Source of the DNA: Omphiscola glabra
Taxonomy: Eukaryota; Mollusca; Gastropoda; Lymnaeidae
Direction of reading: 5' to 3'
NCBI GenBank assembly: GCA_964017045.1
Contig: OZ024798.1
Coordinates: 7,337,793-7,401,792 of the forward strand
Length of the DNA: 64,000 bases
The stretch's first letter is position 1, and each line of letters begins with the position of its first letter. The position numbers and the translations under genes are program-made. The notes under the pieces are model-generated. The model ran no database searches, was not told the DNA's origin, and saw only the letters and a list, made by a program, of their open reading frames with translations. Below, piece by piece: positions 36,131 through 47,549 of the stretch.

Positions 36131-37147
36131 TTTGAACCCGTCTCTTGTCACTTTGAAAGACGAAGATGTGGTGAGACAGCGGAAATTGAACCCGTCTTTT
36201 GTCACTTTGAAAGACGAAGATGTGGTGAGACAGCGGAAATTGAACCCGTCTTTTGTCACTTTGAAAGACGAAGATGTGGTGAGACAGCGGAAATTGAACC
36301 CGTCTTTTGTCACTTTGAAAGACGAAGATGTGGTGAGACAGCGGAAATTGAACCCGTCTTTTGTCACTTTGAAGGACGAAGATGTGGTGAGACAGCCGAA
36401 ATTGAACCCGTCTTTTGTCACTTTGAAAGACGAAGATGTGGTGAGACAGCGGAAATTGAACCCGTCTTTTGTCACTTTGAAAGACGAAGATGTGGTGAGA
36501 CAGCGGAAATTGAACCCGTCTTTTGTCACTTTGAAAGACGAAGATGTGGTGAGACAGCGGAAATTGAACCCGTCTTTTGTCACTTTGAAAGACGAAGATG
36601 TGGTGAGACAGCGGAAATTGAACCCGTCTTTTGTCACTTTGAAAGACGAAGATGTGGTGAGACAGCGGAAATTGAACCCGTCTTTTGTCACTTTGAAAGA
36701 CGAAGATGTGGTGAGACAGCGGAAATTGAACCCGTCTTTTGTCACTTTGAAAGACGAAGATGTGGTGAGACAGCGGAAATTGAACCCGTCTTTTGTCACT
36801 TTGAAAGACGAAGATGTGGTGAGACAGCGGAAATTGAACCCGTCTTTTGTCACTTTGAAAGACGAAGATGTGGTGAGACAGCGGAAATTGAACCCGTCTT
36901 TTGTCACTTTGAAAGACGAAGATGTGGTGAGACAGCGGAAATTGAACCCGTCTTTTGTCACTTTGAAGGACGAAGATGTGGTGAGACAGCCGAAATTGAA
37001 CCCGTCTTTTGTCACTTTGAAAGACGAAGATGTGGTGAGACAGCGGAAATTGAACCCGTCTTTTGTCACTTTGAAAGACGAAGATGTGGTGAGACAGCGG
37101 AAATTGAACCCGTCTTTTGTCACTTTGAAAGACGAAGATGTGGTGAG
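36131..37147. repeat. 54-bp minisatellite, about 19 copies
   Basis: Unit TTGAACCCGTCTTTTGTCAC, TTTGAAAGACGAAGATGTGG, TGAGACAGCGGAAA. Copies are almost identical. A distinctive variant unit (GAAGGACG with CAGCCGAAA) occurs at about 36371 and 36965, 594 bp or 11 units apart, indicating block duplication. Open frames of 340-430 codons exist on both strands purely because 54 is divisible by 3. The longest plus frame (LNPSFVTLKDEDVVRQRK repeats) runs on to 37415 but shows no domain outside the repeat. Confidence 0.95.
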
Positions 37148-37417
37148 GATTGGGGTTGGGGAGGAGGTTGAATTTGTTTATAATTTCAGAAACGCAGGTA
37201 TACACTTTTGCGTATATCTGAATATAGTTTTGTATCATTCTAGACTTAATCGCATGCTTGCAACAAAAAAAATCTTTGTTTACATAAATCCTTTTAGTAT
37301 TTTAGAAGTTCAGAAAGTAAAATTATTTTATAATGTATTACTTATTTTAATCCCTTTTCAATCTAACTCTAACAATCCAAAATTAGGAAGGGTAATCCGT
37401 ACCGTCAAAAAATGATG

Positions 37418-37476
<59 letters not shown>

Positions 37477-38049
37477 TATATCCGTTAATGAAACAAATTT
37501 AACAAATAGCTATTTGAATGAAAAAATAAGTCCATTATTGATACACCCGGCTGGCCACAACATTTAACGTGGCCAACCGTGGGTTTCCCACCCCTGCATG
37601 AAGCCTAGGAGACTGATCTTATTTTCTGTTTACGTATTGATGTCCAAAACTAACGCAAGCTGTATTGGTAGAAGAGAAGAGAAGTGATGTAACAAATATG
37701 GGGCTTTGAAATTGTACAGCTGCTTAAGAACTTCTAAAAATAGATTTAACATACTGCTTAATAGATTCTTTTTATATGTATAAATGTACTGCTGCTGTGC
37801 GGATTAGCAGAGAAGATATTTTACGTATTCTTGAAAAAGGAGCGCAGATTCATCCTTGATGATAACATTAAAATCATCCATGCAATGTTCACGTCCGTCA
37901 ATGTAGCTAAATTTGAATGCAAGAGTTGATTGGACAATGGGATATCCATATAAAATGTGGGCAAAAAAGCAAAATATTTTCATACACTCCTCCCGCCCTT
38001 GTCAACCTAAGGGCACCAGCCATATATTAGGTTTTTACGCACTTAGGAT
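37148..38049. other. No recognisable gene; contains (TA)n(GA)n microsatellite
   Basis: A (TA)n tract followed by (GA)n at about 37413-37474. GGCCACAAC and GTGGCCAACC near 37550-37580 look like a small terminal-repeat remnant. Otherwise AT-rich with no coding signal. Confidence 0.5.
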
Positions 38050-38520
38050 TCGTTTATGAGCATAATAATGATAAATCAAAAGCAATGTCATAAAGGAATG
38101 AATAGGATAAACCTAGTGTTCCCAATTTTTATTTTTGAAAAAAAAATGAAAAAAAAAATTATTTAAATATTACCTTTCCCTAACTTTTTTCCACAAAACT
38201 GTTGACCTTTAGCTAAGCCTAATTGAACATTTTTTGTTGTTGAAACATTGGAGAAGTCATCCGGCTGCTGTGAGCAGCGTTCCCAGGGGATTTTGATATA
38301 TCATACGATGACAGCAAGACTTCTAGTAATAAGTAATATCTTAGTGCCGGCCAACAGATACAGTGACAGTCCGACTTTAGGTAGTGTGACCGAAAGTGAT
38401 TGAAAGATTTTTTTCTCTTTTGGCCGAAACGAAATTATGCTAAAAGTGATCGAATTGCAACTTTTGGCGCCAAAAGAGAAACCGAAGTCAAAATTCGGTC
38501 TGTCTCTACTTTCAAGATAC
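38050..38520. mobile_element. AGAGACCGACCG family element, arm fragment (copy 4)
   Basis: The left part (TGAGCATAATAATGATAAAT) matches the interior of copies 3 and 5. The right part (38380-38520) is the GACCGAAAGTGATTGAAAG / TTTTGGCCGAAACG arm. It ends near GTCTCTACTTTC. Confidence 0.7.
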
Positions 38521-39151
38521 GCCGCTGATATGTCGCCTTGAAACACACACACACATACGCAGCATACAGTGTTGACATCTGCACTGCCTATAATCCAGTT
38601 GTCTTGGTTGTGTCTTCACAAAACCTACTTGTCCTGAATGTCATCCAACCCTTGTTTCCAGCCAAGCTCGTTCGTTTTCTGCCTGTTCTCAAAGTATGAG
38701 CGTAGTCTTTTCCTTGATATCCATACATGACTGGAGCTAGCGTTTGTAGGTTGATCACGTAAGGATATCAAGAACTTGTCATCCACGAACGTGTCATTTA
38801 GAACTTGACATCCAGGTCGTATCATACTCAACATGACATCCAGAGTTCGTCATTCCAAAATACTTCTACTTCAAGCGCAATTTTGTAATGAAACTTGAAT
38901 TCCCAAGCGATTTTTCTCCAGCTTGAAAATCTCAGTCCAGGTCATTGTCATCTAGAACTAGACACTCATTTTTTTCATCACAAACTTGTCATGAAATATC
39001 TGACATTGACCTCGTCGAATTTATCATTTAGAAGTAATTATTTAAGCTCTAACTCATCGTCTTAAAGTTTGACATCCGGAAATCGCAAGCCAAAAATAAA
39101 CCTGTTGACGCATTTACGAAACGTTTTGGGTCAAGGTAATTTTTATGTTTA
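38521..39151. other. No recognisable gene; degenerate CTTGTCATC-type repeats
   Basis: Scattered CTTGTCATCCA/GACATCCAG motifs (38620-39080) suggest a decayed minisatellite. The one minus-strand frame here shows no domain. Confidence 0.45.
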
Positions 39152-39440
39152 CCGGAAATTTGATCGAAAGAAATTTGGTCGACGGAAAATTGATCGACGG
39201 TAATTTGATCGAACGGAAATTTGGTCGAATCTTTTTTTCAGTCGAGACGTTAAAATTTTCGTCAAATTTCTTTTTGAACGCACTATACTATTTAGTAAAA
39301 CAAAATAATGCGTTCAAAAAGAAATTTGACGCAAAATTTTAACGTATAAATAAAAAAACGATTCGACCAAATTTCCGTTCGATCCAAATTTCCGTCGATC
39401 AATTTTCCGTCGACCAAATTTCTTTCGATCAAATTTCCGG
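39152..39440. mobile_element. Foldback (long inverted repeat) element, 289 bp
   Basis: The left arm starts CCGGAAATTTGATCGAAAGA and the right arm ends TCTTTCGATCAAATTTCCGG. Arms of about 130 bp are near-perfect inverse copies, built from a 16-17-bp motif (GATCGACGGAAATTTG), with a central arm part (GTTAAAATTTT, AAATTTCTTTTTGAACGCA) and a loop of about 25 bases. A single-stranded copy would form a long hairpin. A decayed partial relative lies at 40016-40075. Confidence 0.9.
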
Positions 39441-40216
39441 ATACGAATTTTTATTCCTGTTGATTCTCAGTTATGAAAACTTAAGAACCATTACTGCCAC
39501 TGGTCGCCCCGCAACTTCCGAGTAGCACGTGCAGAGTAAGTGCTGAAATTCAAGCAGCCATTCATATATCAGGTCGCCCAACGATCACTTCTTTCCGGGC
39601 CCTACCCAACCCTCTATTCCCATGATCCGTTCTAGTCAAGATATTGGACAAGGACAAGAGCTATCAGGGAGCAAACATGAATGAATCTCTCATCTTCATT
39701 AGCATTAAGATCGGTTCATGCGATATCCTCCGCTGTGAACTCTTCCACCGCTCGTTACCCTCTTCAGCTTCCCTATCAACTGTTCTTGTTGAAAAGGCCA
39801 TTTCTATCTAAGGTATAGATCTGGGATGATGTATGTATGTTACAATAGTTTATTTTATTGTCTTGGAGCTGATGGGAGATAAAGATTTCAAGGGCAGTTA
39901 ATACATCAGATGAAGTCTCATCATTTAAGTTTCTTTGCGATCTAACTCTAAAATCATTATTGACCATACTATTTATATACAAGAACCTGAAATTAGGACG
40001 AAACAAATTTTTGTACGAGGAATGTTGTTCGAACGGAAATTTGTTTGAATGGACGCCTAATCCAACGGAAATTATGGAAAAAATGAAAATTATAAATTAG
40101 ATTTCAAAAAATTAAATTTTCCCCATTGCTCACTCGCACCTTCCTTGATTTTTTTTTCGAACAAATTTCAACTAGAATAAACATCCTTTCTAACAACGTT
40201 CTTTTGTATCAATGGT
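39441..40216. other. No recognisable gene; foldback remnant
   Basis: TTCGAACGGAAATTTGTTTG near 40030 is a relic of the foldback family. Nothing else supported. Confidence 0.45.
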
Positions 40217-41364
40217 TTCATCATATCTTGTCTGTCTTATTTCATCACATCTTGTCTGTCTTATTTCATCACATCTTGTCTGACTTATTTCATCACATCT
40301 TGTCTGACTTATTTCATCACATCTTGTCTGACATATTTCATCACATCTTGTCTGACTTATTTCATCACATCTTGTCTGACTTATTTCATCACATCTTGTC
40401 TGACTTATTTCATCACATCTTGTCTGACTTATTTCATCACATCTTGTCTGACTTATTTCATCACATCTTGTCTGACTTATTTCATCACATCTTGTCTGTC
40501 TTATTTCATCACACCTTGTCTGTCTTATTTCATCACATCCTGTCTGACTTATTTCATCACATCTTGTCTGACTTATTTCCTCACATCTTGTTTGACTTAT
40601 TTCATCACATCTTGTCTAACTTATTTCATCACATCTTGTCTGACTTATTTCATCACATCTTGTCTGACTTATTTCATCACATCTTGACTGACTTATTTCA
40701 TCACATCTTGTCTGACTTATTTCATCAAATCTTGTCTGGCTTATTTCATCACATCTTGTCTGACTTATTTCATCACATCTTGTCTGACTTATTTCATCAC
40801 ATCTTGTCTGACTTATTTCATCACATCTTGTCTGAATTATTTCAACACATCTTGTCTGGCTTATTTCATCACACCTTGTTTGACTTATTTCATGACACCT
40901 TGTCTGTCTTATTTCATCACATCCTGTCTGACTTATTTCATCACATCTTGTCTGACTTATTTCATCACATCTTGTCTGACTTATTTCATCACATCTTGTC
41001 TGATTTATTTCATCACATCTTGTCTGACTTATTTCATCACATCTTGTCTGACTTATTTCATCACATTTTGTCTGACTTATTTCATCAAATCTTGTCTGAC
41101 TTATTTCATCAAATCTTGTCTGACTTATTTCATCACATCTTGTCTGACTTATTCCATCACATCTTGTCTTATTTCATCACATCTTGTCTTATTTCATCAC
41201 ATCTTGTCTGACTTATTTCATCACATCTTGTCTGACTTATTTCATCACATCTTGTCTGACTTATTTCATCACATATTGTCTGACTTATTTCATCACATCT
41301 TGTCTGACTTATTTCAACACATCTTGTCTGACTTATTTCATCACATCTTGTCTGACTTATTTCA
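40217..41364. repeat. 24-bp minisatellite, about 48 copies
   Basis: Unit CTTATTTCATCACATCTTGT plus CTGA. Open over about 360 codons on the plus strand (FHHILSDL repeats) and partly on the minus strand, because the period is a multiple of 3. The ATCCTGTC variant recurs at 40537 and 40921 (384 bp, 16 units), with matching neighbouring variants, which indicates block duplication. Confidence 0.95.
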
Positions 41365-41843
41365 CGCCAAACTTTCACATTTCCTGGGTATAACTTTTTA
41401 TCCAATTTTTTTAATTAAAAAATAACTTTTAAAATTACTAAACAGACAGACAATGAAATTATTAATTTTTTTAAAGTTTTTATTTGAGCGGGAAAATCGA
41501 ACCCTTCATATCAATAAAATATTTTTTTAAATTTTTTATTTTGTACGCAGAAGAGAAAGTTACTCCTCCGATCTCCGAGTTTCTTGATAAGAGTCATCAT
41601 GCAGACACCACAACAGAGAAAGTCAATATCTCACCTCATCTACATTCTCAAATTGTTTTAAATATCACAAACCATGTAATACATAGGTCATCAGATTAAA
41701 AGTATTAAATCATGAATCTTTTACTTAGACATAAAGTTACAGTACAATTAAGTTAACATTTATTTATTTAATTTTTATTTCAGATTTTCGGGGAGGGGAT
41801 GTAAATTATTATTTTAAAAACTTTAACCATTTAGAGCTTAGAC
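41365..41843. other. No recognisable gene; AT-rich
   Basis: CAGATTTTCGGGGAGGGG at 41782 resembles the edge of the 7120/14760 dispersed repeat. Nothing else supported. Confidence 0.45.
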
Positions 41844-43506
41844 CAGGGGTCTCAAACTCGCGGCCCGTGGGCCATTTGCGGCCCGGCCCACAAGACGATA
41901 ATTTGCGGCCCGCTACCTGACAGAAAAGTTTAGTGTTGATGTGGCCCGCGTGTTTTCCCCATTCTCATATCTACATTGTGACCCTCCGCGACGGGTTCAG
42001 TCGAATGTCACCGACTAGTCTGATTCTGATTTGTATTCTGTTTGTAAAGTTTTAAACGTTGATTATTATGATAAAAACCGTTTAAATCGGGCTAAATAGT
42101 TTTTATTTCATACATTTGATGAACAAAAAATGGCCAAAGTGCGGATGTGAGAAAAGATCGGCAACTCCAGTGTGAAAGAAAGAGCCTATATAGTCTTTGT
42201 CCGGCCGCTTTTAGATTATGCATCTTCAGTGTGGAACCGATTTACCCAGAAGAGCATCGACAGGTTGGAGGCGGTCCAGCGGCGGGCAGCACGCTTTGTC
42301 CTGAACCGCTAAAGGAATACCTCTAGTGTTGGCAGCATGCTGGAAACACTGGGCTGGTCACTCTTGGGGGAATGACAACAAATATCCAGGCTCTACATGA
42401 TGTACAAGATAAGTAATGGGCTAGTCCACTGCTCTGGCATTAAACAGAAACTCGTCCCTCTCCTCCATAGACAGCGACGTGGCCATGATAGGCAGTTCCG
42501 GCTCATACCAGCAAGAAGCCAGTATAGGAACTGGTCAGTCCTGCCAAAGACAACCAGGGACTGAAACAAGCTTCCAAAAGGAACAGTTGAGGCGACAACA
42601 TTTGACACGTTTGTGTCTATTGCCTCAGGCCTTCCAGCCCCCAGTTCCGGATCCCTCACTAAGTACCCTTTGCAACCAGTGAAATATCCTCTTCAATACC
42701 AGGCACAGAAACTTTGCAAATCCCCTCTACATGTATAGGAGCCAGAATGATCAATATGTTGATTGTGGGCCCTTAATATATAGAAGAATAAGAAGAAAAT
42801 TCTATATACATATATCAAAAGTTTTAAAAGTCATTTAGTGGGTAATACACAATCATAATGTGTAAATCGTTGTAATCTGACACAGTATAAAAAAATCCCT
42901 ATTAAAATTGCCACTAGTATGTACGAATGATGAGTGAGGGAATTTCCGTGTCTGTCATCTTGGGCACTTTCAAAATAGGGTTAACCTAGTTAAAAATGCA
43001 TTTTCTACGATTTAAAAAAAAAAAAATCATTCTCCCTACAATAGCATCTTCCTTCGCATCAACAATTCACAAATATTGCCTGCTCCTGGCTTCTGTTTGA
43101 ACACGTTTTAGTTTTTAAATCGCTGTGGGACTCGCCATAATTTTGTTTTTATTTTATACTTTTTCATCTTTGTTTACAAGAAGGTCATTATGCTCATAGC
43201 ATTTATTTGCTGAATATTTTTACTTTAGATCACCGTGAATTTTATTTTCTTACTAAGGATAAAATGCCGTTAACAATGATACGCAATGTGACGGCCTGGT
43301 CTGCTTATCGAGTTTAGGGGTGACGCGATGTGACTGCCGAGTCTACTTGTGGAGTTTAGCGATGCTCAAAATTCGAGTTTTAATGTCTTAACATTAATAA
43401 ACGGCCTAATTTTGTAATATTTTTTTTTGTGGAATACTTGTACGGCCCAACCTCACTCAGACTCTACCTCCTGCGGCCTCTGGATAATTTGAGTTTGAGA
43501 CTCCTG
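41844..43506. mobile_element. hAT-type non-autonomous DNA transposon, 1.66 kb
   Basis: The left terminus CAGGGGTCTCAAACTCG is followed by GCGGCCCGTGGGCC. The right terminus is CCTCTGGATAATTTGAGTTT followed by GAGACTCCTG, its inverted counterpart. It is flanked by 8-bp near-duplicates: GCTTAGAC at 41836-41843 and GTTTAGAC at 43507-43514 (7 of 8). Repeated GCGGCCCG motifs lie near both ends. No transposase is recognisable, and a LINE 3' end is nested at 42145-42795. Confidence 0.9.
42145..42795 (+). mobile_element. CR1/Jockey-like LINE 3' end nested in the hAT element
   Basis: The plus strand reads SSVKERAYIVFVRPLLDYAS, then a short gap-free SVWNRFTQKSIDRLEAVQRR, AARFVLNR, then a stop. It resumes with LETLGWSLL, SRLYMMYKISNGLVHC and LPKGTVEATTFDTF. 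This is the conserved C-terminal region of CR1/Jockey-type ORF2 (P-LEYAS-VW, LE-VQRRAARFV, LGW--L--RR--RL-M-YKI-NGLV). Stops at the ends of two blocks mark it as dead. The 3' end near AATAAGAAGAAAA fits 5'-truncated LINE insertion. Confidence 0.9.
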
Positions 43507-43514
43507 GTTTAGAC

Positions 43515-43880
43515 AATGTGGTATCAAAATGTAAAGGGATATAATTTGGTTAATTTCTCCGTATCTTTGATTCACTCATCAAATCTGATAATGCTTAAAG
43601 TACAACCAGGGATGTGCAATACGATCTGGGTCTCATTCATTTGATGCCATGCCTACGTGACTGCCCAATGCAGGGATGCACCCGGATCTAGTAGTTTTGC
43701 GTCAACCAGTGCAGGCTGTCTAATTAGATCAAAGATTTTGTAACGAGTTAAGGGATTGTTTCATCAGGTCAAAGACTTTACGAGCAGGTCAAAGACTTAA
43801 TTTACCTTCTTCAGTATTGCATTATCTGCTAAAATAGTATTTGATACATTCATGGAATGTATGATTCTGCACTATTCCCG
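43515..43880. other. No recognisable gene
   Basis: Short degenerate GGTCAAAGACTTTA repeats near 43720-43800. Nothing else supported. Confidence 0.45.
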
Positions 43881-44697
43881 GGTAAAGATTCTATAACCAG
43901 ACTGTATTACAAGGTAAGAATTCTTTGAGTAGACTGTATTACAAGGTAAGAATTCTTTGATTAGACTGCATTACAAGGTAAGAATTCTTTGATTAGACTG
44001 TATTACAAGGTAAGAATTCTTTGAGTAGACTGTATTACAAGGTAAGAATTCTTTGAGTAGACTGTATTACAAGGTAAGAATTCTTTGAGTAGACTGTATT
44101 ACAAGGTAAGAATTCTTTGAGTAGACTGTATTACAAGGTAAGAATTCTTTGAGTAGACTGTATTACAAGGTAAGAATTCTTTGAGTAGACTGTATTACAA
44201 GGTAAGAATTCTTTGAGTAGACTGTATTACAAGGTAAGAATTCTTTGAGTAGACTGTATTACAAGGTAAGAATTCTTTGAGTAGGCTGTATTACAAGGTA
44301 AGAATTCTTTGAGTAGACTGTATTACAAGGTAAGAATTCTTTGAGTAGACTGTATTACAAGGTAAGAATTCTTTGAGTAGACTGTATTAAAAGGTAAGAA
44401 TTCTTTGAGTAGACTGTATTACAAGGTAAGAATTCTTTGAGTAGACTGTATTACAAGGTAAGAATTCTTTGAATAGACTGTATTACAAGGTAAGAATTCT
44501 TTGAGTAGACTGTATTACAAAATAAGAATTCTTTGAGTAGACTGTATTACAAGGTAATAATTCTTTGAGTAGACTGTATTATAAGGTAAGAATTCTTTGA
44601 GTAGACTGTATTACAAGATAAGAATTCTCTGAGTAGACTGTATTACAAGGTAAGAATTCTTTGAGTAGACTGTATTACAAGATAAGAATTCTTTGAG
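43881..44697 (+). repeat. 32-bp minisatellite, about 25 copies, each with a splice-donor consensus
   Basis: Unit AAGAATTCTTTGAGTAGACT plus GTATTACAAGGT (32 bp). Every intact unit contains ACAAG|GTAAGAAT, a strong match to the metazoan 5' splice-site consensus on the plus strand, plus an EcoRI site. The left-edge copy (43881) and right-edge copies are more diverged than the centre, as expected for unequal exchange. Confidence 0.95.
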
Positions 44698-44769
44698 ACG
44701 GTAACACGTTGAGAAAATATAAAATATTTTCTGATAAGGTTAATTAATAGTTGATGATTTCGCATAATA

Positions 44770-44965
44770 TACTAATGTTATGTCAATTATATTATGTCAG
44801 ACACATTATGTCAAATATATTATGTCACAAACATGGTGTTAATAAATGGTTTCAAATAGACGATGCCAAATGCATAATGTCAAACGCATGATGTCTATCA
44901 ATGCATGATGCTTAATATATTATGTCGAATACATGATTTCAAATAAATTATGTCAATTTCATTAA
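44770..44965. repeat. Degenerate ATTATGTCAAA-type minisatellite
   Basis: About 10 decayed units of roughly 18 bp (TTATGTCAAATATA, CATGATGTC). Confidence 0.8.
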
Positions 44966-45566
44966 GACCAGGTAAAACTGGAATGGAACAGGTCGTTTCC
45001 ACGAAAATTACCGACAGCGAAACAAAAAGAGAATTCTTGAACTCAGTAAGATTATATCATCAAGAAAATGATCAAGGTGATGTCCGTGAAATTGGAATGA
45101 AGAAGTCTGCAACCGATAACCTCAAGTTTCAAAATAAAGTTGGTGAACTTTGTATGTTGACTTCACAACAGATCATCCCAAGGCGATATTCAGTGTGGGA
45201 ACATTGTATGATAACGTCACCCAACTATAATCCCAATGGTGTATAAAGTCCATGCACTTTGCCAGATGGTATTAAAAATATTGAGTCCCAAAAGAGATAT
45301 TCCTTGATAATTTATGAGTACGCCATCCTTAAGTTTTTCCATGATGCATACACAATGAACGCAAAGGTCTGCAATTACATTGCTCAGTGTATCGTAAGAA
45401 TACATATGTTGGTAATATCCTGATGTTTTTATTTTAAACTTACAATTCCAATGTAACTCCAATGTACCACATCCTCGACCCTCCCCCAAGCTAAAAATAT
45501 TGTTTTTTGGTTGTTACAAACACAATTACATTTCATCATGAGTGGTTTAAAGTTTAAATACTTAAT
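44966..45566. other. No firmly recognisable gene
   Basis: A 98-codon plus frame (44950-45246) and a 90-codon minus frame (45217-45489) show no domain. The minus frame contains NYQGISLLGL, reminiscent of the LINE NYR-ISLL motif, but nothing around it supports an RT. Confidence 0.35.
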
Positions 45567-45662
45567 ACTAGGCTTTCGTCTCTAAGTCTCCAATCTTGTT
45601 CAGCACCATATAGTTACTAGGCTTTCGTCTCTAAGTCTCCACTCTTGTTCAGCACCATATAG
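45567..45662. repeat. 49-bp direct duplication
   Basis: ACTAGGCTTTCGTCTCTAAG and TTGTTCAGCACCATATAGT repeated twice with one visible A/C change. Confidence 0.9.
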
Positions 45663-45769
45663 TGTTTAAATTACTATTTTTATTTATTAAACTCTCCATT
45701 TCTGCTAAAGTGCCACCCCCCCCTTTTTTTACTCAAACTATACAGATAAAGTTTACTGTAACTCAACAT

Positions 45770-46130
45770 TTGGTTTCCTTCTTAAGGCTTATATTAAAAC
45801 ACGTCTAATCGAAAATATAGAAAAGTACAGATTCACACTAAACACACTGATAGCTTCAGACAAAAAACATGGCAACCTATCCAGTAGATATAATCCAATT
45901 ATACACAGATGGATCAGCTGTCAAAGGAGCCCTACATTCAGGTTATGGCGCAGGAATAGAGTACGCAGACTGATCATGTGACGAACTCTGCAACCCATGA
46001 GGGGCTATCAGCAGTAATTATGAAGCAGCCTTCAGCCTTACTCCAACTGGAATCTTCACGGTTTATCCCAGCAAACAAAGAAATGATATCTTCTTCGACG
46101 ACAAATCAATATTTCAGGCAGCTGAGCATC
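45770..46130 (+). mobile_element. LINE RNase H domain remnant
   Basis: The plus strand reads MATYPVDIIQLYTDGSAVKG then ALHSGYGAGIEYAD, a stop, then ISSNYEAAFSLT and later DDKSIFQAAEH. YTDGSA carries the first catalytic Asp of RNase H. The S-NYEA block (catalytic Glu) and the D-KSIFQA block (third Asp region) follow in the correct order. Upstream, LLKAYIKTRLIENIEKYRFT in another frame may be part of the same ORF2. Stops and frame changes show a dead copy. Confidence 0.75.
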
Positions 46131-46364
46131 AATTTAACTTTAAATGCAAAAAGGGGGCGGGGCACACAACTGAAAAGGTGAGTGACATGGGGGCTTGAAA
46201 AGTCAAGTGATGGTTCTGGTCCTGTGACCACCTGATACAGTATGGAATTAAAGTTGTGAAATTGTGGTGTTTTGACAAAATGTTTAGAAACATTATTTAA
46301 ATACAGTGAGTACATATACTGTATAAATAGAGGGTACGGATATAATATGGGAACAGTGCGTAAA

Positions 46365-46440
46365 TACAGAGCGTAGACACAGTGCGTAAATACAGAGCGT
46401 AGACACAGTGCGTAGACTCAGTCCGCAGACAGTATGGAGA
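46365..46440. repeat. Short minisatellite (about 28 bp, 2-3 copies)
   Basis: AGTGCGTAAATACAGAGCGT and AGACAC repeated, decaying to the right. Confidence 0.8.
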
Positions 46441-47549
46441 CAGTAAATATATTTAAACAAACATATTTTCTATGTTCAAACCATAGTTTCTTAACCTTTA
46501 TTATTTTACCTTTGCCAGTCAGGTGAAAGCCATGAACCCTTACTTAGAACAACGATTTTAATTTCATTTAATAAAATTACAAAACAAATGCAACTCAAGA
46601 ACCCCCTAACAAATTTTCATGGACTCCCACCTCCCCTTCGAGAGCCCGTAGATCACAGGTGAGAACCCCTAATTTAAACTAACGTAACACACACAGGATT
46701 TCCACACATCATACTAATGTGCCATAAATACTTGTTTAATATAAATTCATTTTCTGATGATGCCCCTTCTTACGTGACCGGCCTGTGCCAAATGACGAAC
46801 CAAAAGAGATGATTTATTTATCAGCTTTTCCTTAATGCGATGGTTTGACAACGAACAGATGTTTAGGTGTTCACTAGGTCAATATGGAGCATTTTATTAA
46901 GTGACACAATAATATAGTCTTTAACGTAGACTTTGGTTTTGTTGGTCCAGAACAGGGCGTGACCAACAAATGCAGCGCCCGGGGCGAAGCCTGAAATTGG
47001 CTGATCGCGAAATTAAATTTAACAACGCCTAGAAACTTAGTTTTCATATTAATCATTTATATTCATTTTTTCTTGCATTCGTTTAATTGTATGTGGTTTA
47101 TCATTTATTAAGAAGCGGTTATTTAAATGGGTAAGCTTCTGGCGAAAACACATTTCATATTTCCTTCATTTTCTCCTCAAAAATACATTTTATTTTTAAT
47201 GCACAACCAAACATGTCACAAATAGCAACAGCTACATAATTGATATCCACGCCAAAATATGCAATCATTGAAAAAATTATATTTAATTCATCTTCCCTTT
47301 GAAAAACAGAAAAAATTATTTTAGGGGGTTGTGGTGGGGCTGAAAAATTTTTAAAATGTTGTCATCGGCAAAGAGTCTATGTGTCAGGTTTCACTTCGAT
47401 AGGATGACCGTAAGTGGGTAAATTAGCCCTCCGAAGATTTTTGTCTTGAACGCAGAAACACAAGAACAATAGCGAAGTTAATATAAGGGATTTAAGAACA
47501 AAATATTACTTATTTAAGGTCAAATAAAAAATAAATAATAAATCTGGCA
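46441..47549. other. No host gene; dispersed repeats
   Basis: 46950-46990 contains CAGCGCCCGGGGCGAAGCC, a hAT-like relic. 47270-47480 is a diverged copy of 58170-58460: both carry GGGGCTGAAAA-TTT, TGTTGTCATCGGCAA/TTGGCAA, a GAGTCTA block, TTTCA-CTTCGATAGG and GTAAGTGGGTAAATTAG followed by CCGAA. Confidence 0.6.

Noticed and set aside
36069..37415. Open frames of 340-430 codons encoding 18-residue repeats
   Set aside because: Same cause with the 54-bp array; open in several frames on both strands, no signal peptide or unique domain.
40126..41425. 361-codon frame of FHHILSDL repeats
   Set aside because: 24-bp array artefact; hydrophobic low complexity with no unique protein sequence beyond the array.
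45217..45489. Minus-strand frame with NYQGISLLGL, possible reverse transcriptase
   Set aside because: Only one short resemblance to the NYR-ISLL motif; no neighbouring RT motifs in any frame.
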